This document shows, in pieces, positions 1 through 12,100 of a DNA stretch of 64,000 nt. A model generated the notes under the pieces. The model made no database searches. It was not told the DNA's origin and saw nothing but the letters and a program-made list of their open reading frames with translations. The translations under genes and the position numbers were made by a program. This DNA comes from Prostheceraeus crozeri. Lineage: Eukaryota > Platyhelminthes > Polycladida > Euryleptidae. Each line of letters opens with the position of its first letter. Position 1 is the first letter of the stretch. The stretch spans positions 372,001 through 436,000 of the forward strand of contig CAJQUW010001409.1 in assembly GCA_907163375.1 (NCBI GenBank), written 5' to 3'.

Positions 1-154
1 ACAAAGTCAGTCAAGCCTCTCCTTCACAACCCCAATAATATGATAGTATTGGCACAATTCATGCTAGTATATTATAGAAAAATCCTACATGCGAATTTCT
101 CTTATCAGTCTTGGTTCCATTCAGAACATGTTCAAGCATGAATCATGAAGTATG

Positions 155-1105
155 TACCAATATATCGGCCAATTATTGGCAATGACGATAATCGACAACT
201 TTTCTAACATACCGGTTACCGGCCGATATATTACGGAAATGTTGATATTTTTCCCGATATTGATAAAATTTTGAAGATACTTATTTCAAATAATACCTTT
301 TGATCACATGCTTGTAATAACAATCTAAAATGTAAAATCAAATAAATACAATGATAAATGCACAATTATATATGTACATTGTACATGTAGATTGCATGAT
401 CCAAAATTTATACATATGACTAATATTATGAATGAATGCTGGTCCGGTGACTGATATCTGTGTGATTCCATCAAGGACAGTAAGTCGAAAACCACCTGAA
501 TTTTACACTATTTATAACTATGTGTATATATGTATGTATTATGAGGGTTCAATATGCTAGTCCTAGTTGGATAGTAAGCTTAAAGGAAGATTATAGAGTC
601 CACAGCTGAGCACATACAGGAAGCTACGACTGTTCAGAGAATACAGCAATATTTTCACTGCTGTGAGAAACAGAATGGCGCCCCAACTGATTGTCTTACA
701 TTAAATTTTATCAAGAATAGGATTTGACTATCATCATGGAGCTTAGTGTTGCTATTGCTATATTTGACTTCGCTAGATGATTGGCCTACATAGGAAAACT
801 AAATTTTCATATCCCTATCCAACAATATTTTGTCTTCTATATCTTCAACACATAAATTTCAGCGATATGTTGATGTCAGGTATACTACGAGTCCACAATA
901 AAGCATCGCTTGGGCATAATCAAGAAATTACTCCTTTATGTGTGCATTAACAGTTATCTTCTAGTTTAGAGCATTTAAATCGGGGCTATGCTTTGAGGTC
1001 AAATGAACCATTACACCGGCAGTGCCGATACATCGGACAATACTTGATTTGTTGCCGATAGCTTATTTATTAATTGGTATCGGTTATCGACAAAATTTCA
1101 GATAG
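155..1105. repeat. pair of TATCGGC-rich blocks, possible old foldback element
   Basis: The blocks at about 155-250 and 1010-1105 both carry words such as CCGATATATCGGCC, GTTGTCGATTATCG and ACCGATACC in opposing orientations, with about 750 bp of AT-rich DNA between. This fits the ends of a diverged non-autonomous DNA transposon. Ends and target duplication could not be fixed. Confidence 0.35.
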
Positions 1106-1759
1106 CGGCACCTCCCCAAAATCAATTTGGGTCCATTCAAACGTATAATAAGAACTGTATGAGGAACTAGAGTGTATGCTTGCCGCCTGCATTTGAGAAC
1201 ACTGTATTAATACCTTATTTTCTTGAACGTAACTCGCTAGTTACAGGAGTTTTTGCAATTCAAGTGCGTGTTCTATTCGAGGACTGGTTCTACTTGAAGG
1301 CGGGTTGCATAAATGATTTTTTTAATTTGTGATTTAATTCTTGATTTTTAGTGACTAAATACAGACATTGTGTACATTGATGATGATGTGGAAAACAAAA
1401 TGTAAGAAGTCTAAGAGAAAAATAACTATGACAATGGCGACGAAATCGAGACGAAAGATTTGCAAGACGCAGAAACAGAAGATTATGTTGAGTGACGATG
1501 CAGCATTGACCATTTTGCCTTTATTAATCGATAAATATTGATTATATGAGTTAGGCGAGCGTCATCGATTTTATCAGTTTGGTAGGAATTGTAAACCATG
1601 GTGGAAATGACATTTAACATAGATTTCTTAAACGAGCAGTTGCATTCAATGACTTTTGACGGAAACACCGGGGTGAATCAAATAATAATGATCTATGTTA
1701 TTTTGAATATCTAGAAATCAAGATCTTATAGTTTGATCAATTGTTTAGCAATAATGATA

Positions 1760-2335
1760 ATTACTGATTGTAAGAAGGATACAAGAAGCTGGGTCATACA
1801 GGAAAGTGGCACTAGTGCTGGGTGACAGAAAAATTAGTAAGAGAATGCGAGGGACGGTTTTGGAAACATGTGTCTTGCCAGCATTGACATGCGGATTGGA
1901 AACGATGGCACTGACTGAGCAGCAGCAAAAGATTGCAAGCAAAAACTAAAGGGGACTGAGGTGGACAGGGCATGTAGGAAGGATGGGAGACGAAAGGGTA
2001 GTGAAGCAAGTGGAAGAGATGGATTTCATAGACAATTACAAGGAGAAGAGGACAGCCAAGGATTCGCTGGAAAGACTGCATCAAGAGAAACCTGGAAAGC
2101 ACAGAAGAAGACAGGAGAACATGGAAGGAGAAGGCGAAGGACAGATGGAAATGGCGTCAAATCGTCAAGGACGCGGTAAAGGGTGTGATGGAGAAGGCAT
2201 GAAGTGACTACGCTTTTGTTCCGTGTATAAATATCGAATGTAGGTTGTTATTTTTATGTTTAGGCCTGTGACGTTTTCCCCTACCCGTTTTCAGGGAAAA
2301 TGGGATTGTTAAAATAAATAAATTGAAAGCCATTG
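1760..2335 (+). mobile_element. LINE 3' fragment (RT C-terminus and 3' UTR)
   Basis: In shifting frames one can read pieces typical of the last part of a LINE reverse transcriptase: RMRGTVLETCVLPAL-like, a GHVGRMGDERVVKQV-like block, RGQPRIRWKDCI and WRQIVKDAVKG, followed by AATAAATAAATTGAAAG near 2330, which looks like a 3' end. Several frameshifts and stops show it is dead. The clade (RTE-like or CR1-like) is not settled. It sits antisense in the FAM227 intron. Confidence 0.62.
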
Positions 2336-2875
2336 CTAGACAATTAATAAACGTCTGACTAATATCTAGGCTGGTTACACTATAATGGCGGTGATTTTGT
2401 AAAAAAACACGCAAAATCTCTTCATTGATAAAATTATGTGCGGGTTCTATTTGACGATGGGTGATATTCGAGAAAACACGGCATCGAGCCATATCATTGT
2501 ATCTACCCTGGGATGCGCTGGACATGGGTCTTCAAGGTGAGCAAGATGAACACGATATACATAAACAAATAAGCAAAAACTGAAATCCATGTATATATAG
2601 TACTATCAACTGGAGGCGCGTCTTAAGGAAAAGGAATAGGTGGTCAGTCGGCGCTCAGTTTTGCCTTTCAAATTGAAAAGGCCGATTCAGATAGCGCTTT
2701 TTGTCAGTCATTGCTGTACGAGCAATCAATGCGTTACAATTGAAATTTTGAAATAGATCATGCTTAAAAAAGGCGGATAATTGCTTCGAACTTGCTCTTT
2801 GTACAAATGTGGAGTACATAATATGTGCGTACAAGATTAAGAGACCTATTACCTCTATAAGCGAAATCTGCTTAC

Positions 2876-3114
2876 CGACTGTATTCATCTTTCATCAGAC
2901 GGGACAAATTTTTCTTGTCATCAATGAACTCTTGATATGTTGGGCGCCCTCGTGGAGGAAGTTTGGCTACTTCAGTCCGTGTCAAATATTTCCCTGCGTC
3001 TTGATTGGACTCCTCTCTACCATGCATACGAAGGTAATGGCGAATAAGAGGGCTCTGGTCGCTTACGTTAAACAAAACTCGGTCGAAATGTGGCCCTGGT
3101 CCCATAGGATGTGA
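2876..3114 (-). CDS. FAM227 exon 12: C-terminal conserved block
   Basis: 239 nt, phase 0 to 2, the longest exon. Encodes SHPMGPGPHFDRVLFNVSDQ, SPLIRHYLRMHGREE, then KLPPRGRPTYQEFIDDKKNL and KDEYS. The G-P-x-F...F-N...SPLxxHYL pattern recurs in FAM227 C-termini. Acceptor TTTTTGCAG, donor GTAAGC; the next exon was not found in the remaining 2.8 kb. Confidence 0.92.
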
Positions 3115-6100
3115 CTGCAAAAAAAGCCAACATTGCATTACAAAATTGGAAAAAAGTCAATAATTAATTGATAAATGTCAAGAAATCTATTGATTTAGCA
3201 TTCTTCTATCTCAGTTTAAGAGTAAAATCCTCAAGTCATTAATTATTTTATTGAGTCATCAAGTAATATTCTTACTTCACAATTAGCATTATCATAAAAA
3301 TATGCACGTAAGTTGCAGGGCGACCAGGTTTTCAGGAGTTAATCCAATAGTTTTTCCAAGAGAAAAGTAAAAAATATCAACTTTTTCGGTCACCCCTTTT
3401 TCATGTTACGTATACACCACCGCACCACTTGAAGGCCAACGGCAGTGCAGCTTGTACATTACTGAATTCATTATTTTGTTGATCGTAAAGTTGGTAACTT
3501 TTCCTTTTCTCTTAGAAAAACAAAAAACTTAAGATTAATGTGCACTGCCAAGTCATTACACCAATAACCAAATCATGGCTCAAGCTATAGGCCAATTCAT
3601 TATTCTTGTTTGAGCTTAATTGTGATTTATATTTCAGTTTTCTTTATTTTGACATCAAATTGAAATATTAACTAAATTAAATCTTGAGCTTTGCTGAATA
3701 ATTATAGTAATCAAAAGACCTAGAGATAGCATGAAGTATCCAAATGAATCATATATTTGAAAATTAAGAGCCACTCGTGATTAATGTCTTCTGCTAAACA
3801 ATTTTAAGAACCAATATATGCTGATAAATATTTCTCACTTTGGTTTCTGTAACAGAAGAAGTAGATTGTTTCGCCTATTCGTATGAAAGACGCAATATGC
3901 TGTTAATACGATTGCTATGCAGTTCATGTCGAATTTCTGCAATTAGTCCTTTAAACTCCAATTGTTCAGATCGTCTAGAAGTCTTGCGACGGCATCGAAC
4001 GATAGATGTAGAACGCTGTATTTTCATAATCTTTACCAAGCTTTTGTGGGATACACAAAATAAGGCACGAGCGAATAATAGTTTATTTGGTGGTTCCGAC
4101 GCTTCGGACTTAGTCCCTTGTCAAGGCAATACGGACGCTGTATTGTCTCAGAGAAACTCCCACGTCGCCCGTAAGCAAAAGCGATCATCTGTCTGTAAAT
4201 TCAGCTATCACGTGCGTGGTATCTTTAATTGATATAAATTACACCTTTATATTAGACGTTGATATCATTCAGACAGTTATCATATTTGTAGTTGTGTTAA
4301 TTGTTGAACTTAGTTTATAACTCTTGACTTGACAAAGTTGACTGCTTTGTGAGAAATGATCGTTTAACCTAAATTCGAAGTGGGATATTTTGCACTTGAA
4401 ATGAGGAAATTGATAAGTTAATTGCACGACTAAACAACTGAGAACTGAGATTTCATTAGTTAGATATGAGATTCTTTGTTAGTGATGTAAGTGCTTTAGT
4501 GTTGAATTGAGTAAATTTATTTTACTTGACACATGAGTTGGAAAAGGTGTAAAATGTCTCTATTTAGTGGATCAATTTGCATTTACTGGGCCTAAGATGA
4601 AATCCAAAAAGGATGACCTGCCGAAAATTTTACACGACGATGAAGTTGCGCGAAAATCTAAACATAGATATCATATGTATACCGGAACCCAAAATTGTAA
4701 ATTGAGATATTATTCAATCGAATTTTCCATTCCAAAATCACTGCCCCATTTTCTCCTATCTTTTCTTGCAACTCATGACTCTATTTGGGAATATTTGCAT
4801 TAGGGCTGCAGTAATTTTTCAAAGTAAGAATTAGTTAGTTTTTATTTCTTTATGTAGACTGATGCAACAAGCATGATATCCCAAAGAACAACAATAGGCA
4901 CAATCATCAATTACATTTTCATGAAAGAATATAATCAAATACATTTCAAAAGCAAAACTTCAAAGGCCTGAGAGCAAAACTGAAGTTTAGAAGTAAGCCG
5001 TATCATGCCTGCTTTGTTCCGGTTGCATTCTCTCTCATTTAAGATGCTTGATTATTACGATGCAGCGCTAAGTCGTTGGACAAGTTTAACTAAGTTAACC
5101 GAGTTTCCGAAATCCAGTTAGATTTCAAAAAACTCGGTTCCAGTAAAACTCAGTATACCGAGTTTTATGAAAAATAAACTCAGTCACGTGACTTAGCTTC
5201 TTGATCATGGAATTTAAAACTCGGTTAAACTCGGTACTCAGTTAAAAACTCAGTTGACAACACTGATTGCACTGAATAGAAATTTGACACCTGTGAAGGC
5301 ATGCCCATGCATGGGTGCTTGAATATGAGATCATGTGGCTATAATAGGAGAGTTACCACATGACGTGATTTTTCAGTCTCACACCACAGCAGATCTGTAT
5401 GGGAATACTGAATATATGAAATTGATATATGATAATGACTGATTTACACTTAATATGTACAACATGAACCCATTACGTGCAACAATTACGCTCTCATAGA
5501 GTCTACACTAATATCTTGCAAACGCTGTTGGTCTAACGGTTTGCATTAACTGATATGTAATCATGCTTGATTGATAGAAGAAACGAAAAGTGCCACCAGT
5601 TATGTTCGATAAAATATGGTTGATAAAAATCAAAGAATCATAACTGGGAAACAAAAATACTGGCAGATACTTCATAGTACTTGTAGCATTTCATAACACG
5701 CAGATTTACAGCAGATCCTTAATATCAGATTCTCAAGACTTTTTATGCTTTGTTTACGAATTTTCATGTGTCCTGATTTAGAATGAAGTGTTCCCAAGCA
5801 TAGTAAAACTAGTGGTCTGAAAATTTAAAACAATATAGCTGGACTAACTGTAAACTTCTTATCACTGAATTTGAGAAGATATCGAAATATTCAGAATCGC
5901 GCGATTTTTAATTAATTGTGCACTGAGTCGAACAATTCGAAATTGTGCGAAAATTGAATCGCGCACACCACTGCGTACTTCATATTACATGCTAGTTCCA
6001 AATAATGCGTGTGTATGATTTAGACAAAAATGCATCATTAATTACCTTTATAACCTTCTTCTTGTCTTTTTGAACAGTTTCTCGAGGAAGAGGTGGCAGT

Positions 6101-9100
6101 GAGGCGGAACCACTAGATCTAGAATCTCGGCGAACACCTGGAAATATGTAGGTTCAATAAACTGACATGGAAATGGACAAGAATAACATACGATAATGAT
6201 CAATTCACAAGGGAGAGTGCTAAAGAAATCCGGAAGAATAAATAGATCTGAATTTCCGTTGCTTCATTAGATTCGATTGCAGCACATAATATCTCCAAAA
6301 TAGTAGCTTATTCAATAAATCGCTGCAGCCGATAAGACATAGCACAACCGGTTACATTAAGAGTCGAAGATGCAAGATGCTGGAGATTCAGAAGAATATT
6401 GACGGAAGTGATATCCTACAATCACTCCGCTGAAGACTTGTAAGGATAAGTGGTCGAGGAAAAATCAATCGCATTTAGACATTTAGGTCTCTTTCACCCT
6501 TAGTACCTCGGCGTGGAGAGATGCCAACCAAATTGCTGTGCGTTGCCATTCGTGACTTTGTGATAGCCCTCCGCCAATGGCTGCTAAGATTGTCGGCCTA
6601 CTCGTCCGCAACGAACATTTGTCAGCCCAACCAAATGTTATGCCGTCAGCTGTTACGGCACGTGCAATCATAGCCAAGACCAATCGCCAAATTTTCTTTT
6701 TCTCTAATATTGAGATAGTCATGATGAAACGAAAATTTCCATCGCTTAGTGTGAGTATTTGAACACGAAATTCACGCAAGACATGAAGTATTCTTACATT
6801 TTGACTTCACAAATTGGTGCTATTGTGCCATCTTCTGTTTCTACATGGATGCTGAGCGGAGAATTCATACAATGTGCTGTAGGTGCGACTTTTTATTATT
6901 TGTGAGCTAGAATCATAAAATTCAAATATACAAATAATGGAAAATTTTTAATAAAATATTTTAATAATTAATTAATTTTCATAGAAAATCATGTGCAATT
7001 TTTTTGGAACCAATTGGCATATCAATTCTTCGCATGTATTACTCGTATATTCTCATAAGACTCTCAAGACGCATGTCTCGCAAATCGATCATAACGTTTT
7101 TAAAAACACGGCATGTTTAGAAACTGTGAAGGTCCAGGAACAGAAGTAGCAGAAAGTTAACAAACTGTGCAATGGAAATTCCTAAATCAAAACAGATGTT
7201 CATAAAAATCGCTTAATGCAGATCAATTGATGTACAATACTAATGGGAAAGCAAGCAAAATCAAAATGCTAAGAGAAGGGAAAAATACAACTTTATAATC
7301 CAAAAACAAAATGCAAACTTCAAACCAAAAATTAAATGCTAATCAAAATGACTACTGCTACAGATCCAAATCAAATCAAGTAAACGATTTTAGAAGGTCG
7401 CAGTAAACCTGAGAAGGCATAGTCAAATAATAAAATACAAACCGAATGTTGATATATTACAAGGATAATAACTGGTCAATCAAACATTGCCATGGGAAGG
7501 ACTTCGACGAGGAGAAAACAACCAAACTTGAAAAAGTAGGAACCTATTTTCACTGAAATATTTGATGCAGAAATTTACAAGTGGATTTACTATGACTTCT
7601 TTTTTCTGAAGACATTGAAAATACTGAAAAGTGCGATGGAATAGGCTACTAACTATGAACAATTAACGGAATGGTTAAAAAAATGCCATAGCTATCGAAC
7701 AATAAGCAGTCTTTTCAACGATAAACGGGACACCCAAAATTAATATGTGTAAAGTTTCAGTGACTGTTAAGCCACCTGCAAAGAGACACAGATAATATCA
7801 CCCTCTCGTAAGAAGTTTATGAGCCATTTTCCTCACGTTTGTTAACCGCTAAACATATGATCAGAAGGATTTACATTATCGGCAAAATTTGCGCACAATC
7901 GTCTTAGTTCTAAGATTTGGGGATTTCGAGGGAGTTCACAACGATCCGCAAGTGAGGAAATATTTTTCTTTTCAACTAGTGCATTGAATGGACTTTTTCT
8001 GAACACTTAGCAAGTTCCTATCTGTGAAATCGTCTTGCACTTCAATGCACTTCTAGCAAACCGAAAACATAATCTGGAATAGAACTTCAGAGTACTCCAA
8101 TGTGGAATACTGAAACATGACCGACAGAATTCATGCAATAAGTAACAGTGGTCAGCAAGAAAATGTTCCACAAGCGCATGTCTACTTACTATGACCCATG
8201 GATTCTACCGGTGCTGCAATTGTGACGGCTGGAGCTGTAGTCGCGTTCATCTGACGAACTGTCTTGTTGAAGGATTCCATGTCTAACTTCACGTCACCTG
8301 AAAGTTTCACAGCACGTATACAGTCTGAAGGCACGATGATCTCAACGACGATTGGAAAACTCACGAGGATCATTCATGGCTACCACAGCCGCCATTACGG
8401 TCTCGGCAACAGATTTAGTCACTACCTTGTCGGTTGTACTTGCTGCTACTGGAAGGTTGGTACATTCGAGGATGTCTACATTCCATTCAAGATAACTTCC
8501 AGGCATTGGATGTCCACCTGAAAGTCGAAACTGATGGAATTCTCACAGCATATTGTCATCAGGGGTCATCAAAAACTGTCGAGTTACGAGACTTTTGATT
8601 ATAGGAAACTTTATTAGTCTGGCCCCAACATTTTCACTTAGAATTAAAATGTGACTTCTAGAATATATATATACATGTATAGTCTCTCCCTTTACAATGG
8701 AGAAATTAAGTAAATACGCTTTTTCTGAGTTGCCTTCTCCCATGGATTTCGATTTCCGGGAAATACCGGGAAATGCAGATGAACCATTTTTTTGCAGAAT
8801 GGTAAATGCATAAATACAAGTGTCGACTTGATGGAGTTACTAGACGTTAGATGATGGCAGCTCAGAGACTGTACTGATAACTCAGTCAAACGGGAAATTT
8901 CACTTTTCGGGATCCCGTAAAAGTTCCTACAATCAGCAGCTTTAGATTGGGAAAAAAGGTCTACCATAGCACCATGTCACGGTACTCAGGTTCCCTGCTA
9001 CTAGTTTTCCTGTCGAAAAATTATTTGCAACTTTGATAGAGTCTAATTTTTATCTAAAACATTATAAGGCGACAATGAATTTCTTAACGTTTCGCTCATG

Positions 9101-12100
9101 TTCTATTGAGCATTATCAATAAATATACGGTTAGAAATGCCTTGAACAGTTTAATGATTATACACTAGCTATAGAATGAAACGCCACATAGAATCTAAAA
9201 TGCTCACAGCTTATAGGAATAAAAGTAGGCAGCATCAGAGAAATCATATAAACAGCTTATGTTGGGCAGCATCTGTAGATAGAATGATTAGTTGAATCTA
9301 GCTGCATCTTCAGTTGAAAAATGGGAACAGACTCAATAGCTGCCATTTCATCCCATATCAGGAATCATCAGCAGGTCTACGAGTATTTGCAAATCTGGGC
9401 AGCAACTTTCTAGCCTGAAAGGCGATTAGTGATGACTATCAAAATAAAGTCTCACAGTACCTATGAAATCTATTAGAGGAGTCTGCAATCGACTCTTAAT
9501 TTCCTATATGAAACTGAAGCCGATGTGCAGAAAATCCTATAACACAGTGTTATGACAACAATTATTATAATAGTGCTATGATATTCTTTTTCCCTCAATC
9601 TAAATTGCTGATCGGAAAAAGCAAATCAGAAAACTACTTTGTATAATTTCCTCCTCTGAAAAATAGAGGCAAATGAATTCCTATAGAAGTTACGGTCTAA
9701 CTCCTTAAATCAGTTAAAATCTTAGCAGAGATCGAAGTGTAAACTAAATATAACTCTTAGAATCCACAAACCTCGACATCTCAATATTGTATCGTCAGTT
9801 TGAATCTTTGCTAGTAAAGATGCACGGCGAAATATACTTGAGGAAAAGAAAAGGGCTGTAATATATTATGAACGATAAGGGCGTGGTCCATTTTTCCAGT
9901 GAGTAATTGTAATGCAATCAACCTTAGAATATCCACGCCAAGTATCCATATGCAAAGAAGGATACAAATACAACATGCATTAATTCATTGTTTCTCAACG
10001 TTCACTGTACGGTATTATGGCCAAAATTTCCCTTAGTCAAGAGTTTATGGCCCAGATTGTTTAATCAAAGTTGCTTCTACAGGGTATGTTTTAAAAATCA
10101 AAAATGAGTACATATAATAACCTTATCATGATCATAAATCGAACACTGTAAACAGAAAGTGAAGCAAATATTGTCATACTTTTGCACCAGAAAAGTACGG
10201 TATTTCGTGGCCTTAAGGTGCAAGTTTTGTATGCATTACTCATGATAAAATCAAAAAATCCTAAGATCTTTGCGAACAAAAATATTAAGTATATGAAATC
10301 TATTTGTACCTCTTTGCCACAGTACACAATGAGACATGACATTGTTGTTTCAAATATATTTCGAAAATAATCCAATGATTGATTCCTTTTGTCTCGGATT
10401 TTTTGAGAGCCAAGCGTAAAATAAGATGACTTTTGTCAGTTCAATATGTTTCGGACGCTATCAACATCGATGTTCAGCGACAACACATCAAGAGTTGCCC
10501 GGCTCTGAAGGTATGCTGCGAAGCATCCAATTTTCGCATGCAGTAAGTTTTCGGAAATTTTGCGAACGCAAATCCGTCCCGAAAATTTCCTGCATGCACC
10601 GAAAATCATATGCAAACGACCATCAACTCTCGAATGCCGCGAATTTTTCGAAGAACTGTTAGTCGCGAAATTTTGTTATTTTATGTTCATTGCTGAAGAT
10701 TATGCAATAAATAATAGATAAATAACCCTCGAACATCGATGCTGATAGCGTCCAAAATATATACATGTAGGACTGACAGATTTTACACTTGGTGTCACCA
10801 AAATCCTATAGTTTCATGTAAAGCTGATTGTAAGTTTAGCAGTCTTACCGGTAACCCACTCGTATGCTGTGTTGACGAGAGTTTGTTTGAAGTGTTCCCC
10901 AAAATATTTTCTTGATTCCGGGAAAGCTTCAAAGAATGAAGAATATAGGGCTTGACTGAGCGTTTCTGGATAAATCTGAAAAAGATGAACATAACATGAG
11001 GTCGTTAAGCAATTAAGTAATCGCATATTTTGTTCTTTTGATCAGTTCGTTGATCCACCTCAAACCTAAATTGGACACAAATTGAAAGCAATAGATAACC
11101 CCTCTACATTGAAAACTGCATGCATCGAAACTCCACTGAAAAATAATAACTATAAACCCTCTTCGTATCTAGCTTTCATATATAAACGCTTCAGGCTTCA
11201 TCGTAGTTAAATTCTGTTTGATATAAAAGCATGCCATCTTGGGTTCGGGCTCAGTTGCGTGTCGGCACTCCTGTTCAGAGACTACATGAATGTCCTGCTT
11301 TTAAGTTTACATAAAATATGAATAGTAAACCTTTCATGTATCACGATCAAGGCAATACTCAAGTCACTATTAAAAGCAACATTTGCTTCGGCCTATATAC
11401 ATGCACATTTGCTCATTTACTTCAATCGGCCAGCGGTAGAAATGGGGAAGTTGTTCACACTATATTATCGATGTAATAATTGTGATCATAAAACAAGAGT
11501 CAAGTTTTAGTTTATCGCAAGACATCGTACCGGTATGCATTGGTTGAATTTGTTATGTTTGTAGAAATGTTACTTATTTATCCTGGCTTAGCCGTGCGAC
11601 CGATAATCATAAAGATTGCATAGTGCCAGTTCCCCTGGGCATAGAATAGAAATATGTCCTCAGAATTGATTAACTTAAGCACGAAAATTTCTTAGCAGCC
11701 GTAGACGTTGTGCTTCGCCCTGCAAGGTGTCTTCAGTACGGTGGCCCAAACTAGATTTAAATATCTAGAATGGCTGAACAAGCTGAAGGACTGCACAACA
11801 GGCCGCCCTGAGCTTATTTTCCTTGTCTTATCCTTGTGGCTGATAATTGTGTATAATCTTCAAATTTCTCAGGGACTTCCGCAATCTCATAATTTCGAAA
11901 CAGCTCAACCTCTCCTAGCTCAATTCCATAATTGTTAAACATTCTCATTGAAATGTCTATGACATCCTCGTAACAGCATGAATGTCACATCAAATCATTC
12001 ATTCTCATCATTAATCTATCGGGTTCGACAGCGATTTCAATCAGCATTGTCAACTTTTGCAACTTATCGTATTTGAGAGAGTAATAATGTGGTCTCATGT

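Larger units (their letters stand above)
1..2875 (-). other. FAM227 intron (left edge)
   Basis: No exon of the host gene recognised. Holds a pair of diverged TATCGG-rich inverted repeat blocks (about 155-250 and 1010-1105) and a LINE 3' fragment at 1760-2335. The rest is AT-rich with only short chance reading frames. Confidence 0.6.
8298..10848 (-). other. FAM227 intron
   Basis: Holds one arm of a dispersed repeat at about 9305-9390 (shared with 25.5 kb) and a 343 bp foldback MITE at 10435-10777. Remaining sequence is AT-rich and without coding signal. Confidence 0.6.
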
